Shown here: positions 1 through 8,390 of the stretch, in pieces
How the letters are laid out: every line of letters begins with the position of its first letter
Numbering within the stretch: the stretch's first letter is position 1
Made by a program: the position numbers and the translations under genes
Notes under the pieces: model-generated
Database searches by the model: none
Seen by the model: the letters and a program-made list of their open reading frames with translations, nothing else
Told to the model about the DNA's origin: nothing
From: Buttiauxella gaviniae
GTDB lineage: Bacteria; Pseudomonadota; Gammaproteobacteria; Enterobacterales; Enterobacteriaceae
Assembly: GCF_040786275.1 (NCBI RefSeq)
Contig: NZ_JBFMVT010000002.1
Span: 3,782,001-3,846,000 of the forward strand
Direction of reading: 5' to 3'
Length of the DNA stretch: 64,000 nt

Positions 1-836
1 GCCCCTTTAAAGGGTCGGTAAGCGGGTTGGTTGAGGAAGCTAAAGCGGGGAGGGTAGATGAAATTTATATCGCCTTGCCGCTCGTTGCCCTGGAGCGAAT
101 ACGCCATTTTTTGGCGGTGATGTCAGACACGACCGTCGACACCTATATCGTTCCGGACTTCAACTCGTACAGCACGCATATGTCGAAACTGCGCTCCATC
201 GACAACCTGCAAACCATCAGCATCCTCAGTTCGCCGTTCGAAGGCTTTGGTTCCTTCATCAAGCGTGCCGAAGATTTGGTGCTGGGCAGCATTATTATGG
301 TTCTCATCTCTTCGCTGCTGTTAGTGATTGGGATCGGTATCAAATTGACCTCACGCGGGCCGGTATTCTTCAAGCAAGACAGGTACGGCCTGAGCGGGCA
401 AAAAATTAAAGTCTGGAAATTCCGCACCATGCGCGTGATGGAAAACGCTGACATGGTGGTACAGGCGACCAAAGACGATCCGCGCGTAACGCCTTTTGGG
501 GCGTTTTTACGCCGCACATCGCTTGATGAGTTACCCCAGTTCTTTAACGTTTTGCAGGGTAGCATGTCGATAGTTGGCCCAAGGCCTCACGCGGTAACAC
601 ATAACGAGCTTTATCGTAAGCAGGTGGAAAACTACATGATCCGCCACAAAGTTAAGCCCGGGATCACAGGATTAGCACAAATTAACGGTTATCGTGGCGA
701 AATTGATGCACTTTATAAAATGGAAAAACGTGTTCAGTACGATATCGAATACATTCAAAACTGGTCGTTATGGCTGGATATAAAAATTATTATAAAAACC
801 ATTTTCAAAGGATTTGTCGGGAAAAATGCATATTAA
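1..836 (+). CDS. Exopolysaccharide priming glycosyl-1-phosphate transferase (partial, 5' end outside window)
   Basis: The reading frame is open through the left edge, so about 277 C-terminal codons are visible of a protein that in the WcaJ/WbaP family usually has 460-480 residues. The visible part has the end of a regulatory domain, a strongly hydrophobic helix (VLISSLLLVIGIG), then the bacterial sugar transferase catalytic domain with the short motifs KFRTM, SLDELPQ, IVGPRP and PGITGLAQI. Such enzymes move a sugar-1-phosphate from a UDP-sugar to undecaprenyl phosphate on the inner membrane, the first step of repeat-unit assembly. Its stop overlaps the start of the barrel gene, so it belongs to the downstream operon. 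The sugar (glucose, galactose or other) cannot be read from the sequence. Confidence 0.88.
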   Translation, partial: PFKGSVSGLVEEAKAGRVDEIYIALPLVALERIRHFLAVMSDTTVDTYIVPDFNSYSTHMSKLRSIDNLQTISILSSPFEGFGSFIKRAEDLVLGSIIMVLISSLLLVIGIGIKLTSRGPVFFKQDRYGLSGQKIKVWKFRTMRVMENADMVVQATKDDPRVTPFGAFLRRTSLDELPQFFNVLQGSMSIVGPRPHAVTHNELYRKQVENYMIRHKVKPGITGLAQINGYRGEIDALYKMEKRVQYDIEYIQNWSLWLDIKIIIKTIFKGFVGKNAY

Positions 837-2112
837 ATATATTATCGTCGCCGGTATCGTTTTATCCCAACCGGCCCTGGCAGACTTAACACCGAAATCT
901 CATATCGGCTTTGCGGGTATCGATTTTCAAAGCAAAGTCGGTGTGAATTACGGCCATGATGATAATGTGACTTATCAGCCACATGATAACGATGCTGTGG
1001 GGTCAAACTTTATGAGTGTGACACCGGTATTAAGCATGCTTGGCGAACGATACCAGGACAAATACCTCTTAATGTATTCAGGTGATTATCGCAATTATAA
1101 TAGTGACTCTGCTGATAATTACGACGACCATTTCTTCCGTTTTAATGGCGCATGGCGCTATGGATTAATGCATGGCCTGATGTTGAATGTTGAAGATTCT
1201 CTCGGCCATGAAGAACGCGGGCGTGGCGTTACTGAAGGGTTTTTACCGCAGCAGTTTCAACAGTTTGGAATAGATTCCCCGCTCACCACTAACTTATTAA
1301 ATAGTGAGCTACGTTATAGTTACGGCGCGCCTGAAGGGCGTGGTAAAGCAGAAGTCGCTCTACTTTATAAAAAATTGCGCTTTGGTAATACGCAAGATGC
1401 GCAAAACACTGACGATGATTTTTACAATTACATTCGTGAGCAGGAGTGGCATGAAAATAGCCTCGTTGCGGAAATTTTTGACCAGTACACATCGCAAACC
1501 CGCTTCCGTTATAGCTTTATTACCAATCAGCGCCACTATGATAATGCGACGGAAAAAGACAGTAATGAATATTATTTGATTTATGGAATAAAATCCCAGC
1601 TTACGGGGAAAACCAACGTCGATATGAACGTCGCGTGGTTGTATAAAACATTTGAAAACAATCCCAACTCGCAGGATTTTAATGGGCTAAACTGGGATAT
1701 TCAGGGCGAGTGGAAACCGCTCAAACAGTCTATTTTTACAGCCCATACATCGCAGCGCATTAAAGACCCTTCAGAAGTGGGGGGATATATTCTGGTTTCG
1801 CAGTACGGTATTTCTTATCAACAATTTTGGTTAAATGAGCGTTTCTCTACCTTGTTCGATTATTCGTACACCACGGAAGACTATAAAAAGCAGGATAAGG
1901 ACAGAAACGACAAAGACGGTGTATTCACCTTCTCCATGAGTTATGACTTCAGACCTTCAGTTAATTTTGAATTGAAATATCAAATAGATACTTTGCGTTC
2001 GAATAGGGATACCGACTCTTTCTATATCGGTCCTAACGACGATAGAGAAGTCCTGAGAACGTTGGGCTATGACAATTCGCTGATTATGTTTACAGCTAAG
2101 GTGCAGATTTAA
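826..2112 (+). CDS. Outer-membrane beta-barrel protein of the exopolysaccharide operon
   Basis: 428 residues from the ATG at 826. I prefer this to an upstream in-frame TTG because it opens directly onto a signal peptide (MHIKYIIVAG... cleaved near ALA-DL). The mature protein is an alternation of short amphipathic strands rich in Y, N and D with frequent aromatic ends, typical of beta-barrel porin-like EPS proteins of the VpsM/EpsL type. It overlaps the 3' end of the priming transferase gene and is followed after 1 bp by the export lipoprotein. The likely role is the outer-membrane pore or secretion barrel for the polymer. No enzymatic motif is visible. Assignment rests on barrel-like composition, length and operon position. 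Confidence 0.72.
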   Translation: MHIKYIIVAGIVLSQPALADLTPKSHIGFAGIDFQSKVGVNYGHDDNVTYQPHDNDAVGSNFMSVTPVLSMLGERYQDKYLLMYSGDYRNYNSDSADNYDDHFFRFNGAWRYGLMHGLMLNVEDSLGHEERGRGVTEGFLPQQFQQFGIDSPLTTNLLNSELRYSYGAPEGRGKAEVALLYKKLRFGNTQDAQNTDDDFYNYIREQEWHENSLVAEIFDQYTSQTRFRYSFITNQRHYDNATEKDSNEYYLIYGIKSQLTGKTNVDMNVAWLYKTFENNPNSQDFNGLNWDIQGEWKPLKQSIFTAHTSQRIKDPSEVGGYILVSQYGISYQQFWLNERFSTLFDYSYTTEDYKKQDKDRNDKDGVFTFSMSYDFRPSVNFELKYQIDTLRSNRDTDSFYIGPNDDREVLRTLGYDNSLIMFTAKVQI

Positions 2113-2113
2113 A

Positions 2114-2671
2114 ATGAAAATAATGAATCTCTGGGCATTCATATTATTCAGTGTGCTTTTGGCTGGATGCGCATCCTCTACGCCACCGCTAATGGATAAT
2201 CCTGATGCTGAATCAAAAGGATACCTCCTGGATGCAGGTGATACCGTCGCTATTAATGTGTACGGCGAACCTGATATGACAATGAAATTTATCCTCGATA
2301 AAAGTGGAACGATTATGTTCCCTTATATTGGCGAAATGGTTCTGAAAGGAAAAACACCGGAACAGGTGGGTGCTGAGTTAACTAACCGCCTGCGTGGCGA
2401 TTATCTGCAAAATCCCATGGTGACGGTCAATATTGCCGAATTCCGTAAATTCTTTGTCTCAGGTGAAGTGAAAATACCGAACGGTTTTGCCTGGGAGCCT
2501 GGGTTAACCGTCGAGAAATCTATTGCGCTGGCGGGTGGCTTTACGGACCGGGCAGATCGCAAAGAGATCAATATTCGCCTGGCGGGTACCAACCAACTGC
2601 TTGAGAACGTGGACGTAAGGCACTCCGTTCACCCCGGTGATATCGTCATTGTTGGCATGGGGTTCTTCTAA
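2114..2671 (+). CDS. Short Wza-like polysaccharide export lipoprotein
   Basis: 185 residues with a lipoprotein signal peptide (lipobox LAGC, acylated Cys19). It is followed by a Poly_export domain (YLLDAGDTVAINVYGE..., G-FPYIGEM) and one SLBB-type fold (FFVSGEVKIPNGF... ALAGGFTDRAD). E. coli Wza has about 380 residues with several SLBB-type domains and a C-terminal helix that crosses the outer membrane; this protein stops after the first SLBB unit and has no such helix. It should form the periplasmic part of the export channel and rely on another protein for the outer-membrane passage, for which the barrel encoded just upstream is the obvious partner. Translation is tightly coupled to its neighbours (1-2 bp gaps). 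Confidence 0.85.
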   Translation: MKIMNLWAFILFSVLLAGCASSTPPLMDNPDAESKGYLLDAGDTVAINVYGEPDMTMKFILDKSGTIMFPYIGEMVLKGKTPEQVGAELTNRLRGDYLQNPMVTVNIAEFRKFFVSGEVKIPNGFAWEPGLTVEKSIALAGGFTDRADRKEINIRLAGTNQLLENVDVRHSVHPGDIVIVGMGFF

Positions 2672-2673
2672 CT

Positions 2674-4812
2674 ATGAAACTATCAATAGTGGAAAATGGC
2701 AAAAAAAGAGAAAGCTCCATCGATTTCTCCAGGTTTGCCAAAGAAATTAAAAAGAACAGTTGGAAAATCCTCCTCGCGGGCTTGATTGCGGCGGCGGTCG
2801 GCTACGCGCTCATCAGCATGATGACCTCGAAATATGTCTCGACGGCCACGGTGCTGGTCAAAGCCCAGCCGGATAATGTTTCACCCTTCCCGCAGGTAGA
2901 CGGTTACGATTCGACACGCAGTGGATACTACGAAACTCAGTATGCGCTGATGCAGTCGCGCATTGTGCTGGAACAGGCGGTGCGTAATTTGAAGCTGGAC
3001 GAAAATCCCGATTTCAACGGCGTTAAATCAGACACTAAAAATGCGAGTACGCCTGAAAATCAGCAGCAGCGCGTGGATCATGCCCTGAAAACAATGCTGA
3101 AAAATCTCACGATTAGCGGCGTTCGCACCACTCACCTGGCATCTATTTCTTACGAGTCGCCTTCACCACAATTAGCGGCGCAGGTGGCTAACGGCGTGGC
3201 TCAAGCGTTTATAGATTATACGTCTGAGCAAAAACGCATGAATACCCAAAAGGCCCGCGAAAATAACCAGCAGAAAATGGGAGAACTTCAGCAGCAAATA
3301 GCCGAGCAAAAACGGGCTATCGACGATTATCTCAAGACCGAAGGGCTGCTGACTTTCCGCGGCGTAGATGGTTTTGAAACCGAACAGCTTAGTATTGTGA
3401 CGAACCGCCTGGCCGATGCCACTCAGCGTCGGGTCGCTGCAGCCTCTCTTTATAACGAAGTTCGTCAGAATGCCGGGAGATCTCTGGAAGATGTGATCTC
3501 TCTGCCCGCTATTTCCGACCACGCGCAAATTCAGGATCTGCGTATCGCGTTAATTCAGGCGAGGCGTTCGCTTTATGAACTGCGGAAATCCTATGGTCCA
3601 AAGCATATAAAAATCCTTGAAGCCCAGGCGCAAGTTCAGGCCATTCAGGATCAAACATCTAACGTGTTGCGCGAACTTGAAACAGGCCTGCGTCAGCAAT
3701 ATCAGGCGGCACTCGCCGACGAAACCAGCTACCAGAAACAGCTCGATCAGCAAAGAGATGTTTTCCAGAATCTCGGTTCCAAACGAGATGGGTACAACAC
3801 ATTAAAACTTGCGCTGGATAAAACGGAAGACTCCTACAAAATGCTTTATCAGCGCACTCAGGAACAGTCACTTTCCGGTAATTACGCTGATTCTGATGCC
3901 GTTTTGTATGACCCGGCGGTGCCTGCAGAGCGCCCATCTAAGCCAAACAAACCTTTATTGTTGGTGATGGTGGTGTTGTTAGTTCTTGCTTTCAGCATTA
4001 TGTACTTCATTGTGAAAGCCGCGATGGACAGCACGGTGAATACACTGAGCCAGGTGAAGAAGCGTTTGAACCTGGAACCATTGGGTGAGATTCGCCGTTA
4101 TAAAGGGGTGGGAAGCCGCGCGCAAATCCGGGATATTATCGCCAACAATCCGCTAAACGCCGATATTATTCATAGCATTCGCACCCGCATCATGCTGGAT
4201 AATCGTCAGCTTCAGGCCATCGCCATAACCTCGGCTGACCAGGGGGAAGGGCGTACATTACTGGCGAATCTTCTGGCTAACTCTTTTAGCTTTGACCAGA
4301 AAACCCTGCTTATCGATCTGGATTTCTTCAATAAAGAGGGATTATCCAGCGAGCTGGCTAAACCATCGGCGCAAGGCGTTGCCGAGTTGCTTCGCGGTGA
4401 AGTCACATTTGAAAGTGTGAACGTCCACGTAAATGAAAACCTGGATTTCCTGGCGCGTGGCAATGCGACAATCTCTTCCTTGCTGATGTTGTCTTCGGAA
4501 AATATCGAGCATCTCATGCGCGAATTACGCAGCCGGTATCAGCGCATTATCATAGATGTTGCGGCGGTGAATCAAAGCCAGGACAGTCAACTCATTAGCC
4601 GCGTGACTGATGGCCTGATTTTTGTATTAAAAGCCGGTGCCGCACCCGCCGAACATATCACCAGCGCCCTGGATAAACTCGACACTAACTCGTCGTTCGT
4701 CATCGGTGTGGTAATGAACCAGGTGGGTGATAAAAACCTGGAAACAAAAGAGGGATTACGTTCGCTCAACCTGCAAACTAACGAACTGATGAATGGTACA
4801 GGTCGGGTATGA
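2674..4812 (+). CDS. Wzc-like chain-length determinant with degenerate BY-kinase domain
   Basis: 712 residues, about the length of Wzc. The layout is an N-terminal membrane helix (near residues 29-51), a long periplasmic Wzz/coiled-coil region rich in Gln and Glu, a PAERPSKPNKP stretch before the second helix (near 427-452), and a cytosolic ATPase-like domain. Where active bacterial tyrosine kinases have GEGKS/T in Walker A, this one reads GEGRT (residues 524-528). The Walker A' region reads LLIDLDFF and Walker B RIIIDVAAV. The C-terminus, which normally carries a tyrosine cluster, has no tyrosine in its last 20 residues (it ends NELMNGTGRV). It should set chain length and contact the export lipoprotein, but phosphorylation-based control looks lost or altered. 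Its stop overlaps the flippase ATG. Confidence 0.85.
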   Translation: MKLSIVENGKKRESSIDFSRFAKEIKKNSWKILLAGLIAAAVGYALISMMTSKYVSTATVLVKAQPDNVSPFPQVDGYDSTRSGYYETQYALMQSRIVLEQAVRNLKLDENPDFNGVKSDTKNASTPENQQQRVDHALKTMLKNLTISGVRTTHLASISYESPSPQLAAQVANGVAQAFIDYTSEQKRMNTQKARENNQQKMGELQQQIAEQKRAIDDYLKTEGLLTFRGVDGFETEQLSIVTNRLADATQRRVAAASLYNEVRQNAGRSLEDVISLPAISDHAQIQDLRIALIQARRSLYELRKSYGPKHIKILEAQAQVQAIQDQTSNVLRELETGLRQQYQAALADETSYQKQLDQQRDVFQNLGSKRDGYNTLKLALDKTEDSYKMLYQRTQEQSLSGNYADSDAVLYDPAVPAERPSKPNKPLLLVMVVLLVLAFSIMYFIVKAAMDSTVNTLSQVKKRLNLEPLGEIRRYKGVGSRAQIRDIIANNPLNADIIHSIRTRIMLDNRQLQAIAITSADQGEGRTLLANLLANSFSFDQKTLLIDLDFFNKEGLSSELAKPSAQGVAELLRGEVTFESVNVHVNENLDFLARGNATISSLLMLSSENIEHLMRELRSRYQRIIIDVAAVNQSQDSQLISRVTDGLIFVLKAGAAPAEHITSALDKLDTNSSFVIGVVMNQVGDKNLETKEGLRSLNLQTNELMNGTGRV

Positions 4813-6020
4813 GTCTACTCCGGAGCGCGTCCACGATTGCCGGTTCATCAGTCATTTCGCAATTGATTGGTGCGCTGTCTATTTGGTTAATTTCACACAA
4901 ATATGACCTGGCGGAAGTGGGGCTGTACGCGCTTAATTACAGTATTGCATTAATTGGTGCCCAGGTTTGTACCTTTGCCTCGCAGCTATTAATCCCGAAA
5001 CAACAAGATGATGAGCTGGCTCAAAATGTGGTGTTTTGTTTATTGCAAAGCGTGATTATCGCGCTGCCGTATGCGCTGTTAACCGCATGGCTCTTTAATC
5101 AGAATATCTTTTTTCTCTACCTCCTCACGCTCTCCAACACATGGGTGCTGATTTCGGAAAACTTATCCCTGCGTACGGCTGATTTTGGTTTTTTGGTCTT
5201 CCAGCGTATTTCCGTTTCTGTGGTTGTGGTGGTTTCCGTCCTGCTCACATCGCATATCCAGGCTTTTTACTGGGCGTGGGCGGGGCTAATGATGCTGCTC
5301 ACAATTGGCTGTATTCTTCGTGCCTTTGATATTCGCACCGTAACGCTGCAACACCTCAGCCCGAAAAGTAATCTGGAATTTTTTAATAAGCACGTTCACC
5401 ACATTACTAAAGTGGGTAGCGCAGAAGTGCTGGCGATGGCGAACAGTAATTTGCCGATCATGCTAATTAACTTTTGGTTCTCAGCGTTAACGGCAGGCTA
5501 TTTTTCTATTGTGAGCCGCTTCTGCCTGGCGCCGGTTGTTATCGTCGGGAATGCGGTACGCAATGCGATTTTCTCCAAGTGGTCGATAGATTTCCGGCAC
5601 AATACTTTTAATTACGAAGAATATACAAAAGTTCGCTTGCTACTACTGGTGCTTGGGGTGATTTGCACGTCAGGCGTATTTATTTTCTACCCAATTGTCA
5701 TGCATCTTGGTTTTAGTGAAGACTGGATCAATTCGATCCCAACGTCACGCTATATGTTGCCGTACTTGTTCCCGGCGTTGGCGGTCTGCCCGCTCACGGT
5801 TATCGAACTGATTTTTGGTTCACACCGTTATTTCTTGCGCATTCAGTTCGAACAACTGGCAATTGTACTGATGGCCTTTGTTATCGTGCCCTATTTTTAT
5901 AACGACTATGCGACATCCATTATTCTGTTCTCAGTATTAACATTCGTTCGTTACGCCTTTATTTATCTGAAGGTGAATAAACGTGCCAATATTTTGAAAG
6001 ACAGGCCGGTTGTATTATGA
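4809..6020 (+). CDS. Wzx-like lipid-linked oligosaccharide flippase
   Basis: 403 residues, almost entirely hydrophobic, with a run of transmembrane helices and the polysaccharide-biosynthesis (MATE-like) pattern: N-terminal SASTIAGSSVISQLIG and a central charged loop after helix 6. The product should flip the undecaprenyl-linked repeat unit across the inner membrane. The start overlaps the previous stop (ATGA at 4809-4812) and the end overlaps the next start in the same way, so translation of three consecutive genes is coupled. It is short for Wzx (usually 420-500). Other MOP-family carriers are possible in principle, but the position beside a polymerase in an EPS operon makes Wzx the best reading. 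Confidence 0.75.
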   Translation: MSLLRSASTIAGSSVISQLIGALSIWLISHKYDLAEVGLYALNYSIALIGAQVCTFASQLLIPKQQDDELAQNVVFCLLQSVIIALPYALLTAWLFNQNIFFLYLLTLSNTWVLISENLSLRTADFGFLVFQRISVSVVVVVSVLLTSHIQAFYWAWAGLMMLLTIGCILRAFDIRTVTLQHLSPKSNLEFFNKHVHHITKVGSAEVLAMANSNLPIMLINFWFSALTAGYFSIVSRFCLAPVVIVGNAVRNAIFSKWSIDFRHNTFNYEEYTKVRLLLLVLGVICTSGVFIFYPIVMHLGFSEDWINSIPTSRYMLPYLFPALAVCPLTVIELIFGSHRYFLRIQFEQLAIVLMAFVIVPYFYNDYATSIILFSVLTFVRYAFIYLKVNKRANILKDRPVVL

Positions 6021-7390
6021 ATCTCAATACTGGACATTATCTACAAACATACTCATTTATTACCCTGGTACTTTGCGGGCTGGTGCAATATTTCACCGGC
6101 GTGCTGGCGGTGTTATGGATCCCCTTTTTCCTGACGCTGCTGATGTTCGGCCTACTGGTCATGCAAACCCGCTACGAAGCCTTGCAGCTAGATAAGCAGG
6201 AAATTGTGGTACTCACGTTGTACCTGATATTTCTGGTTATGGCCACGGTGTCGACCATTTTACAAGGCGGAATAACCGTCGCCATTGTTGGTTTTAAAAA
6301 TGAAATAGCGCTATCGCTGGTGATGTTCTGTTTATTACTGGGGTTCTGCCGCGAATCACAAATTTACCGCGTGACAAAATCTCTATACTGGGTGTTTTAC
6401 GCCCAGTTTCCGATAGTTCTTTATCAATTACTTTTTGTCGTGCCGCAGCGCGTGGCGGTTCGCGGGGAAGAAGATAAGTGGGACTCGGTAGTGGGAACCT
6501 TCGGCGGCGACCCAATGGGCGGCGGCAACACTGCCGCAATGGGGCTCTTCTGCCTGCTGATCATGCTATTAAAAGTCTCCGAATTTAAGCATGGTTTAAC
6601 CACGTTTAAATCGATGGCGTTGCATATCATTCTCGGATTTGGCCTATGCATCGTGGGTGAGGTTAAATTCGTTATTCTGCTGTCACCGATATTACTGGCC
6701 TGGGTTTGGGTTATGCCGAGTTATGTTCAAGGGGTCAACAAAGTGAATGTCAAAGCGCTGCTGTTGATCTTCGCGGGCATGGCGCTGTTAATCGGGCTGG
6801 CTATCGTTATTTTAGCCTCGGGCTATTCGTCGGCTTTTGGTAGTGATCCGACGCAAAGTTCGCTGAGCGTGTTCCTTAATTCTCTAAACTATATTTTTGA
6901 TCCTAATTATATTTTGCCGTCAGGTGAAGTGGGGCGATTTACCACGCTGACTTTTTGGCTGAAGAATAACGATCTGTGGGGGCCATCGGGAACGCTCTTC
7001 GGCTACGGTTTAAATGCCACAAACAGCGGAAGCGTTGTTTCTAAAGGCTTTTTAAACCTTAACTATAACTTGATCCTCGACTCAACTTCTTTAAGTATGC
7101 TGCTTTGGGAGGTGGGTATAGTTGGAACGGCAATATTTGTAGGTTTGATTATTTACATCCTTATTATTGTTCAGCCCAAAGCTGTGCTGGCGCGGGAACA
7201 ATTAGACCAGCAAGATCTCCAGTTGTTAAGTTTTTCACCCGCGTTTAGTGTTTTTGCTATCAGCGGCTTACTGAGTTTGCCCTACAGTCAGATACTGACC
7301 ATTACCCCGATGTTACAATTCCTTTTCTATCTGTCACTGGGCGCGTGTCTGGTTATCCGTCGATCCGTTTGTCGTTATGCGGAGCAATAA
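6017..7390 (+). CDS. Wzy-like polysaccharide polymerase
   Basis: 457 residues with about a dozen predicted membrane helices and one large loop in the second half (after VILASGYSSAFGSDPTQSSL), the architecture of Wzy/O-antigen ligase family proteins. The family has little sequence conservation, so identification is by topology and context. It follows the flippase with an ATGA overlap and precedes glycosyltransferases. Expected role: periplasmic block polymerisation of flipped repeat units. The loop contains a PSGEVGRF segment and a GPSGTLFGYGLNATNSGS segment, comparable to polymerase loops. An O-antigen ligase-like protein is the alternative. Confidence 0.72.
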   Translation: MNLNTGHYLQTYSFITLVLCGLVQYFTGVLAVLWIPFFLTLLMFGLLVMQTRYEALQLDKQEIVVLTLYLIFLVMATVSTILQGGITVAIVGFKNEIALSLVMFCLLLGFCRESQIYRVTKSLYWVFYAQFPIVLYQLLFVVPQRVAVRGEEDKWDSVVGTFGGDPMGGGNTAAMGLFCLLIMLLKVSEFKHGLTTFKSMALHIILGFGLCIVGEVKFVILLSPILLAWVWVMPSYVQGVNKVNVKALLLIFAGMALLIGLAIVILASGYSSAFGSDPTQSSLSVFLNSLNYIFDPNYILPSGEVGRFTTLTFWLKNNDLWGPSGTLFGYGLNATNSGSVVSKGFLNLNYNLILDSTSLSMLLWEVGIVGTAIFVGLIIYILIIVQPKAVLAREQLDQQDLQLLSFSPAFSVFAISGLLSLPYSQILTITPMLQFLFYLSLGACLVIRRSVCRYAEQ

Positions 7391-7391
7391 T

Positions 7392-8381
7392 ATGATAAAT
7401 AAACCTTTTATTTCAGTAAGCATTAAAACACTTAATGAAGCCGAATGTATCGAAAAAACTATCGATAGTATTCAAAAACAGATTGCTGATTATCCCCATA
7501 AAATTATTGTGGCTGATAGTTTGTCGACGGATAACACTCAGCAATTAGCCAGCAATAAAGGCGTGACGGTAGTGTCTTTAACACAACCGGGCGACCGATG
7601 CTGCGGGGTCGGGCATCAACTTGGCTATCTGTATAGCGAAGGTGAATATCTGTTATTGATGGATGGCGATATGGAGTTGGAACCCGGATTTGTGGACAGC
7701 GCCATTGCGTTTCTGGAAGCGCATCCAGAATACGCAGGCGTAGCCGGTACGGTTGAAATGGATGATGCTGCGAACTATGAATTTAAATCCCGTAAACAGC
7801 GGCTACATGAAATTTACCCAATAGGCGATTGCGATCATTTAGGCGGAGGTGGTTTATATCGCCGCACCGCCATTGAAAAAATTGGTTATCTGACAAATCG
7901 CAATCTTCATGCTTATGAAGAAGCAGAGCTGGGAATGCGTTTGGTCGATGCGGGCTATAAACTGCATCGCTTAGATACCCCGTACTTCAGCCATACTTCG
8001 CACACCCTGCCGACATTTAAATTACTGATGTATCGCTGGCGCAGTGGTTATAACCAGGCGCCGGGGGAGTTATTGCGCAGCGCATGGGGAAAGCCTTATG
8101 TGGGCCATGCCTTTAAAATGGTCAAAAATGAGGTGATTTTTGCTCTTTATATGCTGATCCTGCTTATCGCAATCTTAACCTTTGATCTTGAAATTATCGG
8201 CCTGGCTTTACTGCCGCTGCTGGCATTTATTCTGCTGAAAACTTTCAAGAATCGTTCGTTAATTAACGGATTTCAAAGTGTCATAAATTTAGCCGTGCTC
8301 TCTGTTGGATTAATCAAAGGGCTGATGAACCCTACGCGCGATCCCATGACTCCTCCCGATAGCAAAGTTATTCACGAATAG
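7392..8381 (+). CDS. GT2-family glycosyltransferase with C-terminal membrane helices
   Basis: 329 residues from the ATG at 7392, which has GGAG seven bases upstream; an in-frame ATG 15 bases earlier lacks a site. The N-terminal half is a GT-A fold: SVSIKTLNEAECIEKTIDSI, IIVADSLSTDNT and a DxD-type LLMDGDME motif. The acceptor-side region has HAYEEAELGMRL, matching the ED(/E)xE-like catalytic area of GT2 enzymes. The C-terminus has two to three hydrophobic helices (FALYMLILLIAIL...), so it is membrane-anchored on the cytosolic face. It probably adds one sugar to the lipid-linked repeat unit. Donor and linkage are not predictable. Confidence 0.85.
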   Translation: MINKPFISVSIKTLNEAECIEKTIDSIQKQIADYPHKIIVADSLSTDNTQQLASNKGVTVVSLTQPGDRCCGVGHQLGYLYSEGEYLLLMDGDMELEPGFVDSAIAFLEAHPEYAGVAGTVEMDDAANYEFKSRKQRLHEIYPIGDCDHLGGGGLYRRTAIEKIGYLTNRNLHAYEEAELGMRLVDAGYKLHRLDTPYFSHTSHTLPTFKLLMYRWRSGYNQAPGELLRSAWGKPYVGHAFKMVKNEVIFALYMLILLIAILTFDLEIIGLALLPLLAFILLKTFKNRSLINGFQSVINLAVLSVGLIKGLMNPTRDPMTPPDSKVIHE

Positions 8382-8390
8382 GGTGGTCTA

